From Sphaerobacter sp. (GTDB taxonomy: Bacteria; Chloroflexota; Chloroflexia; Thermomicrobiales; Thermomicrobiaceae): DNA of 64,000 nt. The translations under genes were made by a program, and so were the position numbers. Below the pieces are notes generated by a model. The model searched no databases. It saw nothing but the letters and a program-made list of their open reading frames with translations, and was not told the origin of the DNA. The stretch spans positions 62,001 through 126,000 of the forward strand of contig JASBVL010000001.1 of NCBI GenBank assembly GCA_029961075.1, read 5' to 3'. Shown one piece after another: positions 54,206 to 61,290 of this stretch (position 1 is the first letter of the stretch; every line of letters begins with the position of its first letter).

Positions 54206-54589
54206 GATCCGCTCCTCTCGCGTGGGCGCACGCGGCGGGGGTCGGCCCCCCGCTGCGGCCAGTGGCGCGATGGGCCGCGCCGTCCTGCGCTCCCGGCCCG
54301 TGCGCGCGGTTAAAGCATTCGCTCCAGCCTAACGGCCCGGCCGACCCCTGTAAAGCCTGCGGCCGAGCAGGCCATCGCGGCGGCCCGGCGGCACGTCCCG
54401 GCTGGCTCAGCGTACTGCGGCGCGCGCGGGTCCTGCGCTACACTGTCCGCAATCCGGGCGCCGTCACCGAGGAGGTCGTGGGGCTGGGTCGCCGCCGTGC
54501 GGGTAGAAGATCGGGCGCGCCAGCCGGGACCGCCTCGTGGCGCTCGTCGCCGAGGTCGAGGAGCAGGTCGCGAGCGAGAGGAGGCCCGT
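54206..54589. other. Divergent intergenic region
   Basis: About 380 bases between the formamidase and peroxiredoxin starts. TACACT at 54439-54444 is a candidate -10 for the rightward gene, giving a leader of about 140 bases. The frame of the peroxiredoxin is open upstream to GTG 54497, but that part is Arg-rich. No other gene is convincing. Confidence 0.4.
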
Positions 54590-55072
54590 GTGACTACGCC
54601 CGAGCCGAGCGACACCGTGCCCGACTTCACCCTGCACGACACGCAGGGCCGCGAGGTTCGCCTGTCGGACTTCCGCGGCCGCGCGCCGGTCGTGCTCGTC
54701 TTCCTGCGCGGCCTGGCCTGACCATACTGCCGCCGGCACCTCGCGCAGTTGCGCGACGACTACGAGCAGTTCCGCCAGCGCGGCGCGGCAATCCTCGCGG
54801 TGGCCCCGGACGACCCGGCGGCTGTGCGCGCCTACTGGGAGCGGGAGGGCCTCCCCTTCCCCGGCCTCGCCGACCCCCGGCACGCGGTGGCCCGCGCCTA
54901 CGGGCAAGCCGTCCGCCTGCTCCGGCTCGGCCGGCTGCCCACGCTCCTGGTCCTCGACCGGCACGGCGTGGTCCGCTTCCGGCACGATGGCCGGTCCATG
55001 CGCGACATCCCGCCCAACGCCGACCTCCTCGCCCTGCTCGATCAGCTCGCCCGGGAGGAGGACACGACCTAG
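54590..55072 (+). CDS. Peroxiredoxin-like (AhpC/TSA) protein with in-frame TGA, probable selenoprotein
   Basis: From GTG 54590 (after GAGGAGG) the protein reads VPDFTLHDTQGREVRLSDFR, then VVLVFLRGLA, an in-frame TGA at 54719-54721, and continues PYCRRHLAQLRDDYEQF, AILAVAPDDPAAVRAYW, TLLVLDRHGVVRFRHDGRS to TAG 55070-55072. The two halves are in the same frame and together make a complete 160-residue thioredoxin-fold peroxiredoxin. The TGA falls exactly where relatives have the first Cys of CPYC, so it would give a UPYC (U = Sec44) redox motif, a known selenoprotein arrangement. A hairpin 20 bases after the TGA fits a bacterial SECIS. Alternatives are a nonsense mutation or a sequencing error. 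selA/B/C are not in the window. Confidence 0.8.
54741..54756 (+). promoter_or_regulatory. bSECIS-like hairpin downstream of the TGA
   Basis: The stem TCGCGC/GCGCGA (54741-54746 with 54751-54756) closes a 4-base loop AGTT, with the loop G at 54748, 29 bases from the T of the TGA. Known bSECIS elements lie about 16-37 bases after UGA and have a G in the first two loop bases, so position and loop agree. Short GC stems are common in this DNA, hence only moderate confidence. Confidence 0.55.
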
Positions 55073-55098
55073 GGCGGTGTGGCCCTCCCCGCTTCGGC

Positions 55099-55104
55099 TA
55101 CAAT
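55099..55104 (+). promoter_or_regulatory. -10 box of the isoaspartyl peptidase-type gene
   Basis: TACAAT about 65 bases before GTG 55168; -35 not recognisable. Confidence 0.45.
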
Positions 55105-55167
55105 CGCGGGGCCGGATCGGCACGGACGCGGGGCCAGCGACGGCACCCGGGAGGGAGGAGGACGGAC

Positions 55168-56139
55168 GTGGCACGGGGAGCACAGGTCGGCGTCGTCGTC
55201 GGGAGCTACAACGCGCGGGTGGGCCTGCCGGCGGCGATCGAGATCCTGCGCGCCGGTGGCAGCGCGCTGGACGCGGTGGTGGCCGCGGTGAAGCTGGTGG
55301 AGGACGACCTCACTGACCACGGCGTGGGCACGGGCGGGATCCCGAACCTCCTCGGGCAGGTCGAGCTGGACGCCAGCATCATGGACGGGACGGCCCTGGC
55401 CGCGGGCGCGGTCGGGGCAGTCAAGCACTACCCCCACCCGATCGAAATCGCGCGCAAGGTGATGGAGGTGACGCCGCACGTCATGCTCGTCGGCGAGGGG
55501 GCCGAGCTGTTCGCCCGCTACCACGGCTTCGAGCCGGCCAACCTCCTGACCGAGGAGGCCGAGCGCGAGTGGCGCCGGTGCATCCACGGGGACGGCGAGG
55601 CGCCCGGGGAAGGGAACGCCTGGGAGGACCAGTACAACCTCTATATGCGCGTGGTGAAGGACTGGACCAAGCTCCTCCACAAGGAGATCTTCGGCACCAC
55701 CAACGTCATCGCCCGCGACCGGGAGGGCAACATCGCCTGCGCCGTCTCCACCAGCGGCTGGGGCTTCAAGTGGCCGGGCCGGCTGGGTGACTCCCCGATC
55801 ATCGGCGCCGGGAACTACGCCGACTCACGCTTCGGCGCGGCGGCCTGCACCGGGCGCGGCGAGATGGCGATCCGCGCCGCGTCCGCCCACAGCGTGGTCA
55901 TGTACCTCCGCCAGGGCATGCCGCTCGAGGAGGCGCTCCGCACCGCGATGGTCGACCTCCGGGCGCTGGTCGACCCCTTCGCCGAGCGCGACAACGTGAT
56001 GAACATCGTGGCCATGGACCGCGAGGGGAACGTGGCCGCCGCCTCCACCAGCGCCGCGGCGCGCTTCGTCTTCCAGACGACGGAGATGGACGACCCCGAG
56101 GAGCGGCCGCGCATCCACGTCCCCCTGCGCGAGGAGTAG
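55168..56139 (+). CDS. Ntn-hydrolase of the isoaspartyl peptidase / N4-glycosylasparaginase family
   Basis: 323 residues, beginning at GTG 55168 after GGGAGGAGG. Family features: AIEILRAGGSALDAVVAAVKLVEDD, GVGTGGIPNLLGQVELDASIMDG (alpha subunit), and the autocleavage region FGTTNVIARDREGNIACAVSTSGWGFKWPGRLGDSPIIGAGNYAD. There the first Thr of GTTN is the expected nucleophile after self-processing. It continues with GRGEMAIRAASAHSVV. The enzyme hydrolyses beta-aspartyl or glycosylasparagine linkages. The usual DTVG is GTTN here, so specificity may differ. No signal peptide. Confidence 0.88.
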   Translation: MARGAQVGVVVGSYNARVGLPAAIEILRAGGSALDAVVAAVKLVEDDLTDHGVGTGGIPNLLGQVELDASIMDGTALAAGAVGAVKHYPHPIEIARKVMEVTPHVMLVGEGAELFARYHGFEPANLLTEEAEREWRRCIHGDGEAPGEGNAWEDQYNLYMRVVKDWTKLLHKEIFGTTNVIARDREGNIACAVSTSGWGFKWPGRLGDSPIIGAGNYADSRFGAAACTGRGEMAIRAASAHSVVMYLRQGMPLEEALRTAMVDLRALVDPFAERDNVMNIVAMDREGNVAAASTSAAARFVFQTTEMDDPEERPRIHVPLREE

Positions 56140-56199
56140 GCAGGGGTGCTCGGTCTGGTGTCGTGCGGCGGCAGGCGCCCAGGCGCCGGCAGCTCGCGC

Positions 56200-56230
56200 T
56201 GGCGTGCGGTCCCGCCGCGACCGCACGCCA
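56200..56230. terminator. Bidirectional terminator between convergent genes
   Basis: A perfect 12-bp stem (56200-56211 with 56219-56230) with a 7-base loop between the Ntn-hydrolase and MbfA stops. Confidence 0.7.
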
Positions 56231-56244
56231 CCTGGGGCGCCCGG

Positions 56245-57372
56245 TCAACCGGCCAGGCTGACGCCGACGAGGCGGCCGATCAGGTAGGTCACGGCGGCCG
56301 CGGCGCTGCCGATGGCGACCTGCCGCAGGCCGGAGTGGAGGGCGTTGCGCCCGGTGATGACGGTGATCCCGGCGCCGAGCAGGAACAGCGCGATCATCGC
56401 CAGGCCCAGGCTGATCCCCGCGGCGATGAGGCCGCCCGTGAAGAAATAGGGGATCACCGGGATGATCGCGCCGACGGCGAAGAGCAGGAACGAGGCGATC
56501 GCGGCCTCCCAGGCGGAGCCGCCCAGCTCCTCCGGGTCGATCCCGAGCTCTTCGCGGGCCAGGGCATCCAACGCGACGGCGGGTTCGCTCATCATCTGCT
56601 GGGCCGCCGTGCGGGCGGCCGCTTCGTCCATGCCGCGTGACCGGAAGATGAGGGTCAGCTCCTCGATCTCTTCGTCGGGGAAGGCCTCCAGCTCCTCCCG
56701 CTCGATCTCGATCTGGTGCGCGTAGAGCTCCCGCGCGCTCTGGACCGAGAGCCACTCGCCCATCGCCATGGAGAGCGACCCGGCCAGCAGCCCGGCCAGT
56801 CCGGTCACGAGGATGCTCCGGGGCGCCAGGTCGGCGCCGGCCACGCCCATCACCAGGCTGACGTTCGACACCAGGCCGTCGTTGGCCCCGAGCACCGCGG
56901 CGCGCAGGGCGTTGCCCCCGGCCGCGCGGTGACGCCCTTCGAGCTGCGCGACGGCGCTGCCGGGCAGGCCCGACGGGGTCACCTGCCCGATCATGCGGAA
57001 CAGGCGGGCGTGCGAGCGCTCATCCGCCGCCATCCCGGCGGCGCGGGCGTCGGGCTGGGTGTCGTAGCGGTGGCTGTCGCTCCGCTCGTGGCCGATGATG
57101 GTCGGCAGCACCGCCGCCGGGCCGAAGCGCCGCGCGATCCAGATCAGCACCCGGGTGCGCCAGCCTGGGCGCGGATCCGGTCCGGCCGCCCCTGCCTCCT
57201 CGAGCCGCCGGCGCCAGTGCGCGGCGTGGCGCTCCTCGGTCTCCGCCAGGCGCGCGTAGACCGTGGCCAGCTCTGGGGACTGCTCCACCTCGCTTAACAC
57301 CCGATAGAGGGCGGCCCCTTCGATCTCCGCCTGCAGGTTTCGTCGGTAGCGCGCGATGTCCGTCTCCGCCAT
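56245..57372 (-). CDS. mbfA: MbfA-like membrane ferritin: ferritin-like domain plus VIT1/CCC1 transporter domain
   Basis: 375 residues. The N-terminal 140 residues form a rubrerythrin/ferritin-like four-helix domain with metal-ligand motifs EIEGAALYRVLSEVE, ETEERHAAHW and DERSHARLF. The C-terminal part is a VIT1/CCC1 iron/manganese transporter: LRAAVLGANDGLVSNVSLVMGVAGA, SMAMGEWLSVQSARELY, a cytoplasmic EEIEELTLIF helix and closing TM segments (LLFAVGAIIPVIPYFF). MbfA exports iron and protects against iron and peroxide stress. GAGAGGGGAAG precedes ATG 57372. The neighbourhood has a peroxiredoxin, consistent with oxidative stress defence. Confidence 0.92.
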   Translation of the reverse strand: MAETDIARYRRNLQAEIEGAALYRVLSEVEQSPELATVYARLAETEERHAAHWRRRLEEAGAAGPDPRPGWRTRVLIWIARRFGPAAVLPTIIGHERSDSHRYDTQPDARAAGMAADERSHARLFRMIGQVTPSGLPGSAVAQLEGRHRAAGGNALRAAVLGANDGLVSNVSLVMGVAGADLAPRSILVTGLAGLLAGSLSMAMGEWLSVQSARELYAHQIEIEREELEAFPDEEIEELTLIFRSRGMDEAAARTAAQQMMSEPAVALDALAREELGIDPEELGGSAWEAAIASFLLFAVGAIIPVIPYFFTGGLIAAGISLGLAMIALFLLGAGITVITGRNALHSGLRQVAIGSAAAAVTYLIGRLVGVSLAG

Positions 57373-57614
57373 CTTCCCCTCTCTCCCGCAGTGGTTCCCA
57401 GCCCGATGATAGGCGTGCAGCAGGCAACGCGCCAGACGGGGTACGGGATGCGTGTTCCGTGTTGCGCACTGCGTGTGACGTGCTCGGTGGCGCCCGCTGA
57501 GGGCGGGGCGCTCCACTGCACCGAGAGCCCGGACCACGGAGGGCGTCAACTGGTTACGTCGAGCCAGGAACCAAACGGCACCCTGCGTCGTAGAGCAGGT
57601 GATGCGAACTCCAC
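57373..57614. other. Intergenic region with inverted copy of a dispersed repeat
   Basis: Between divergent mbfA and sigma-factor genes. GATGCGTGTTCCGTGTTGC at 57447-57465 is the exact reverse complement of 40889-40907, and the following CACTGCGTGTGACGTG (57467-57482) is of the same composition. No coding frame; promoters are not obvious. Confidence 0.5.
57447..57482. repeat. Dispersed low-complexity repeat (inverted copy of 40889-40907)
   Basis: A 19-base exact match to the tract at 40.9 kb in opposite orientation, embedded in similar GYGTG-rich sequence. Confidence 0.7.
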
Positions 57615-58197
57615 ATGGAGGGCCGGCCATTGGAGGACACCGAGCTCGCGGAGCGTGCCCGGCGCAGCAGCCTCGCCGCCTATGAGGAACTGATGCGCCG
57701 TTACCCGAGTATTGCGTTCCGAACCGCCTACCTCATCACCGGCGATGCCGCCGGGGCGGAAGACGCCGCGCAGGAGGGGTTCGTGAAGGCGTACCTCGCG
57801 CTGGCGCGCTTCCGGCCCGGCGCGCCGTTCCGGCCGTGGCTGCTCCGCATCGTGGCCAACGAGGCGCGCAACCGGCGTAAGGCGGCCGGGCGGCGCCAGA
57901 CGCTCGCGACGCGAGCCAGCATGGCCTTCCCCTTGGGGGATGCGGCCCTATCCCTCGAGGTGGCGGCCCTGGAGGCCGATGCGCAGCGCGCTGCTCGACG
58001 CCCTCAACGCGCCGCGCGAGGAGGTCCGGCTGGTCATCGCCTACCGCTACTTCCTGGATCTCTCGGAGGCGGAGATGGCCGCGGTGATGGGCTGCCCGCG
58101 GGGTACGGTGAAGTCGCGCCTCGCGCGCGCCCTCAACCGGCTCCGGGAACGCTTCCCGGCCGGCGTCGCCCGGGACGAGGAGGCCGTGGATGCCTGA
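57615..58197 (+). CDS. ECF (extracytoplasmic function) sigma factor, frameshifted
   Basis: The first frame (from 57615) encodes sigma region 2: ELAERARRSSLAAYEELMRRY, GDAAGAEDAAQEGFVKAYLAL, FRPWLLRIVANEARNRRK, to about 57980. Region 4 continues in the +1 frame: RSALLDALNAPREEVRLVIAYRYFLDLSEAEMAAVMGCPRGTVKSRLARALNRL, stop 58195-58197. One extra base near 57979-57985 would explain the break. As given, neither frame makes a working sigma factor, unless frameshifting occurs. A sequencing error is possible, since the sequence on both sides is well conserved. TTG 57630 has a better ribosome site (GGAGGG) than ATG 57615. The anti-sigma-like gene overlaps its end by eight bases. Confidence 0.8.
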
Positions 58198-59035
58198 GCC
58201 TCCGCGCCCATCAGCCGAGCAGGGCCTGGAGCTGGCGCTGCGCCGCTTGGGGGAGCAGCTCGACTACCCGGCGACGCCGGACCTGGTCGCGGGCGTCCGC
58301 CAGCGGCTGGCGGCGCAGCCGGGAGCCACGCCCCGCTGGCGCTGGCGTCTGTCGGCGCCGCGGCGCCGCGCGGTCGCTGCCGGCATCCTCGCCGTGCTGC
58401 TCCTCGCGGCGGTGGTCCTCATCGCCTCGCCCGCGACGCGCACGGCGGTCGCCGACCGGCTCGGGCTGCGCGGCATCGCGATCATCACCGGTGCGCCGAC
58501 CGCCAACCCGACGGCCACGGCGGCCACGCCCTCGCCGCCCCCCACCGGTGCGGCGGCGCTCCGACTCGGCACGCGGACGACGCTGGCGGAGGCGCAGGCG
58601 CGCGTCCCCTTCCGGATCCTCGTGCCGGAGGCGCCCGGGCTGGGCGAGCCCGACGAGGTCTACCTGGACACCCGAGCGGCCGAGCCGCTGCTCTCGCTCG
58701 TGTGGACGCCGCGCGCCGGCCTGCCCGAGGCCCGGACCACCGGCGTCGGGCTCCTCCTGACCGAGTTCCGCGGGAGCGTCGACGAGCCGCTCCTCAAGAA
58801 GAGCTCGGGGCCGGACACGCGGGTCACACCGGTAGACGTGTCCGGGGCACCGGGCTACTGGCTCGAGGGCGGCTCCCACACGCTGATGTACCGCGGCCCG
58901 GACGGCGAGGTCCGCACGGCGGAGGCGCGCCTGGCCGGCAACACCCTCATCTGGGAGCGTGACGGGCTGACGCTGCGGCTCGAGTCCGCGCTGACGCGGG
59001 ACGCCGCGCTCGCCATCGCCGAAGCGACGCGGTAG
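58190..59035 (+). CDS. Membrane protein with single TM, probable anti-sigma factor
   Basis: 281 residues. The N-terminal 60 residues are cytoplasmic, then one TM helix AVAAGILAVLLLAAVVLIASPA (about 64-85), a Thr/Pro-rich linker (ANPTATAATPSPPPTG), and an extracytoplasmic domain: TLAEAQARVPFRILVPEAPGLGEPDEVYLD, then PGYWLEGGSHTLMYRGPDGEVR. The outer domain resembles DUF4367-type sensors found in sigma-factor operons. ATG 58190 lies inside the end of the ECF sigma gene. A role as cognate anti-sigma factor is inferred from topology and coupling. Confidence 0.75.
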   Translation: MPEPPRPSAEQGLELALRRLGEQLDYPATPDLVAGVRQRLAAQPGATPRWRWRLSAPRRRAVAAGILAVLLLAAVVLIASPATRTAVADRLGLRGIAIITGAPTANPTATAATPSPPPTGAAALRLGTRTTLAEAQARVPFRILVPEAPGLGEPDEVYLDTRAAEPLLSLVWTPRAGLPEARTTGVGLLLTEFRGSVDEPLLKKSSGPDTRVTPVDVSGAPGYWLEGGSHTLMYRGPDGEVRTAEARLAGNTLIWERDGLTLRLESALTRDAALAIAEATR

Positions 59036-59198
59036 CTCGCCCTGGACACGCGAGCATCCGGGAGCGTGCCCGGCCCGCGTCGGGGTCGCGGACGCGCCAG
59101 CGACGTGGGGTTCCCCCGTGGCGTTGGGCGGGAACCATCTCACCGCTGCCGGTGTATGACGGTCAGGTGAGACGAACGAAGCCGGAGAGGGGGTGCCG

Positions 59199-59588
59199 AT
59201 GGGCCAGCGCGTGCGTGTCCCCCGCCCCGCCGCCGTCGCCGCGCTGATCGCGGCGCTGGCCTGGGGCGCCGTGGGCCTCAGCTTCGCCGCGACCGGCGGG
59301 CGCGGCGCGGACCCCGACCGTGCCGCCCTCGCGGCCGAGGGGCAGGCGCTCTTCCGCGCCAAGGGGTGCGTCACCTGCCACGCCCACGCCGCGGCGCCGC
59401 CCGGTCCCGGCATCAGCGTCCACATCGGGCCGGACCTGACCGGGTACCGGGGCAGCCCGGAGTTCCTGCGGCGCTGGCTCAAGGATCCGCCGGCCGTCAA
59501 TCCGCGCACCCAGATGCCAAACCTGGGCCTGCGCGACGATGAGATCGAAACGCTGATCGCGTTCCTGCTCCAACCGCGCGAGCAGTGA
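59199..59588 (+). CDS. Exported mono-haem c-type cytochrome
   Basis: 129 residues with an N-terminal hydrophobic export or anchor helix AAVAALIAALAWGAVGLSFA, one haem motif CVTCH (about 57-61) in ALFRAKGCVTCHAHA, and the axial Met likely in NPRTQMPNLGLRDDEIETLIAFL. This is a class I cytochrome c fold. It carries electrons outside the membrane, possibly to or from a terminal oxidase. ATG 59199 follows GGAGAGGGG. The next gene starts 18 bases after its stop. Confidence 0.88.
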   Translation: MGQRVRVPRPAAVAALIAALAWGAVGLSFAATGGRGADPDRAALAAEGQALFRAKGCVTCHAHAAAPPGPGISVHIGPDLTGYRGSPEFLRRWLKDPPAVNPRTQMPNLGLRDDEIETLIAFLLQPREQ

Positions 59589-59606
59589 CGAGAGAGGAGG
59601 CAGACC

Positions 59607-60137
59607 ATGCGCCGCCGCATCGGACTCGCCCTGATCGCCGCGCTGGCCGCGGCGCTCCTGGCACCGCTCGCCGCCCTCGGCGGGGGGTGGTCGGTCGTGG
59701 TGCTCGATGCCCTCCCCGGGACAGTCACCCCCGGGGAGGAGCTGACCATCGGGTTCCGCGTCCTGCAGCACGGCCAGATACCCATGCGCGGCCTGGCGCC
59801 GCAGGTCGTCCTGACGCACGCGGAGAGCGGCGCGGTGGTGCGGGCGATCGGCACTAAGGAGGGCGAGACCGGGCACTACGTGGCGCGCGTCACGCTGCCC
59901 GCGGCCGGCACCTGGCAGTGGCACATCGACGCCTTCGAGGGGCCGCACCCGATGCCGCCGCTGGCCGTCGGCGCTGCACCGGCCATCTCGACGGCCGAGT
60001 CGCCGGCCGCGAGCGGGATCGTCACCTGGCTGGCCGAGGCACGCCTGCCGCTTGTCGGCCTCGCCGTCGCCAGCACGCTGGCCGCCGCCGGCCTGCTGCT
60101 GCGCACCCGGCGCCTGGTCGTGGTCCGGCACGCGTGA
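59607..60137 (+). CDS. Exported protein with immunoglobulin-like domain and C-terminal membrane anchor (FixH/YtkA-like)
   Basis: 176 residues: signal peptide RRRIGLALIAALAAALLAPLAALG, an extracytoplasmic beta domain (VTPGEELTIGFRVLQHGQIPM, VRAIGTKEGETGHYVARVTLPAAGTWQWHID), then TM helix LPLVGLAVASTLAAAGLLL and a basic tail. The HYVARVTLPAAGTWQW pattern resembles FixH/YtkA-like domains linked to copper or cytochrome oxidase assembly. It is in operon with the cytochrome c gene. GAGAGGAGG precedes ATG 59607. The function is an inference from fold and context. Confidence 0.72.
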   Translation: MRRRIGLALIAALAAALLAPLAALGGGWSVVVLDALPGTVTPGEELTIGFRVLQHGQIPMRGLAPQVVLTHAESGAVVRAIGTKEGETGHYVARVTLPAAGTWQWHIDAFEGPHPMPPLAVGAAPAISTAESPAASGIVTWLAEARLPLVGLAVASTLAAAGLLLRTRRLVVVRHA

Positions 60138-60531
60138 GCCAGCGCCGCACCACCATCCCTGGCGCAGGGCCAGGGAGCGGCGGCCGGTGCCCGGGGCTGA
60201 AAGCCCCGGGCTGACCAGCAAAGCCGGCTGAAGCCGGCTCGGGCCAAGCGAAACGGTCGCCGGGCTGCCGGTCCTGCCGATGGCGGCCGGCGTCGCACGG
60301 AGCCACGCCGGCCCCCGTCCCCGCGTGGGAGCGTCGACGTCACCCGGAGCCTCCCGCGTTCCGCGACGCACCCGGCGTCCGCGCTGGGCGGCTCCATCCG
60401 GGACACGCCCTGCCCCGACCGTAGGCCGGCCCCAGGGGCTTGAGCCCCGGCACCCGAGCGGCGCGGGCCACCCGGGTGCGCGGCCGACGGGAGCCGGCCA
60501 GGAGGCCGGCGCTCCAAGCGGCGTGGGGGCA
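60138..60531. other. Intergenic region of hairpins and repeat fragments
   Basis: No convincing gene. It contains GCCCGGGGCT/AGCCCCGGGC (60189-60198 with 60202-60211), which may terminate the preceding operon, the self-complementary AGCCGGCT twice near 60222-60240, and GGGGCTTGAGCCCC near 60437. These palindrome families (NNGGCTGAAGCCNN) look like dispersed REP-type sequences. Confidence 0.55.
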
Positions 60532-60661
60532 CACGGCCCTCCCCGACCACCCATACCACGCCCATCTCCATCAACCGGTAGGGGCGGGGCTGGTCCCCGC
60601 CCGCCGTCGCCCAATCGGGAAACGCAGGAGGCTCCGTCCGGCACAAGGCCCTCCCCTACCG
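60532..60661. repeat. Dispersed intergenic repeat (inverted copy of 40708-40772 plus partial extra copy)
   Basis: 60532-60563 and 60575-60597 correspond to the reverse complement of 40742-40772 and 40708-40730. A further partial copy, CACAAGGCCCTCCCCTACCGG, lies at 60642-60662 in the other orientation. The repeat abuts and enters the broken end of the hydrolase gene. Confidence 0.75.
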
Positions 60662-61137
60662 GACGACGGCGCGGCGGACACGAAGGGCCGGCGCGGCGCG
60701 GTGCGACGCGGGCGCCCCGTGTGGGGCGCCGTGGCTTCCGGCGTGCCGATCTTGCTGATGGCGCCCACCAGATGGATGCCGCCCAGCCGCTCCTCGCCGT
60801 AGTACCGCACGTAGTCCAGGATGATCAGCCCGCCGTAGGACCAGCCTGAGAGCACCGGTCGGTCGAGGCCCAACGTCTCGATGACGGCCTGCACGTCGTC
60901 GGCCCAGCGGCGGGGGTCGTCGTACCCGTCGCGCGGCCGGTCCGACAGGCCGTGGCCGCGGATGTCCATCGCGACCAGGCGGAAGTCGTCGGCCAGATCG
61001 GAGCGCATCTGCTGGTCCCAGGCCAGACGACACTGGGAGAACCCGTGGATGAAGAGGATCGGGCGCCCGCTCGGGTTCCCGGTCTCCTCGACGTGGAGCC
61101 GGACACCGCCGCCGCCCTGGACCGTGTAGGATCGCAT
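60571..61137 (-). pseudogene. Truncated alpha/beta hydrolase, 3' end replaced by repeat sequence
   Basis: The first 130 residues are a good alpha/beta hydrolase: HVEETGNPSGRPILFIHGFSQCRLAW (oxyanion region), RLVAMDIRGHGLSDRP, DDVQAVIETLGLDRPVLSGWSYGGLIILDYVR with the nucleophile Ser in GWSYGG, and GGIHLVGAISKIGTPEA. After about residue 135 (near 60730) the frame runs into dispersed repeat DNA, giving an Arg/Pro/Gly-rich tail ending RRRAGTSPAPTG. The cap domain and the catalytic Asp and His are missing; relatives are about 270 residues. It is therefore probably inactive. A GAGAGGGG ribosome site is still present. Confidence 0.78.
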
Positions 61138-61290
61138 GCAGGGGCCCCTCTCGGCAGCGCGGCGTGCCGGGCATGAGGCGCGCGTCGACGACCCGCCCCA
61201 ATACGCCGTGGAAGAACAGATCCGCCCGCATCGTAGCGCAGATGCGCGCGCATGGGGTGCATGCAGGATGTCGCACTTGCAAGCGAGCCG

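Noticed and set aside
54497-54589. N-terminal extension of the peroxiredoxin from GTG 54497
   Set aside because: The extension is Arg/Gly/Glu-rich with no ribosome site, whereas GTG 54590 has GAGGAGG and begins near the conserved domain.
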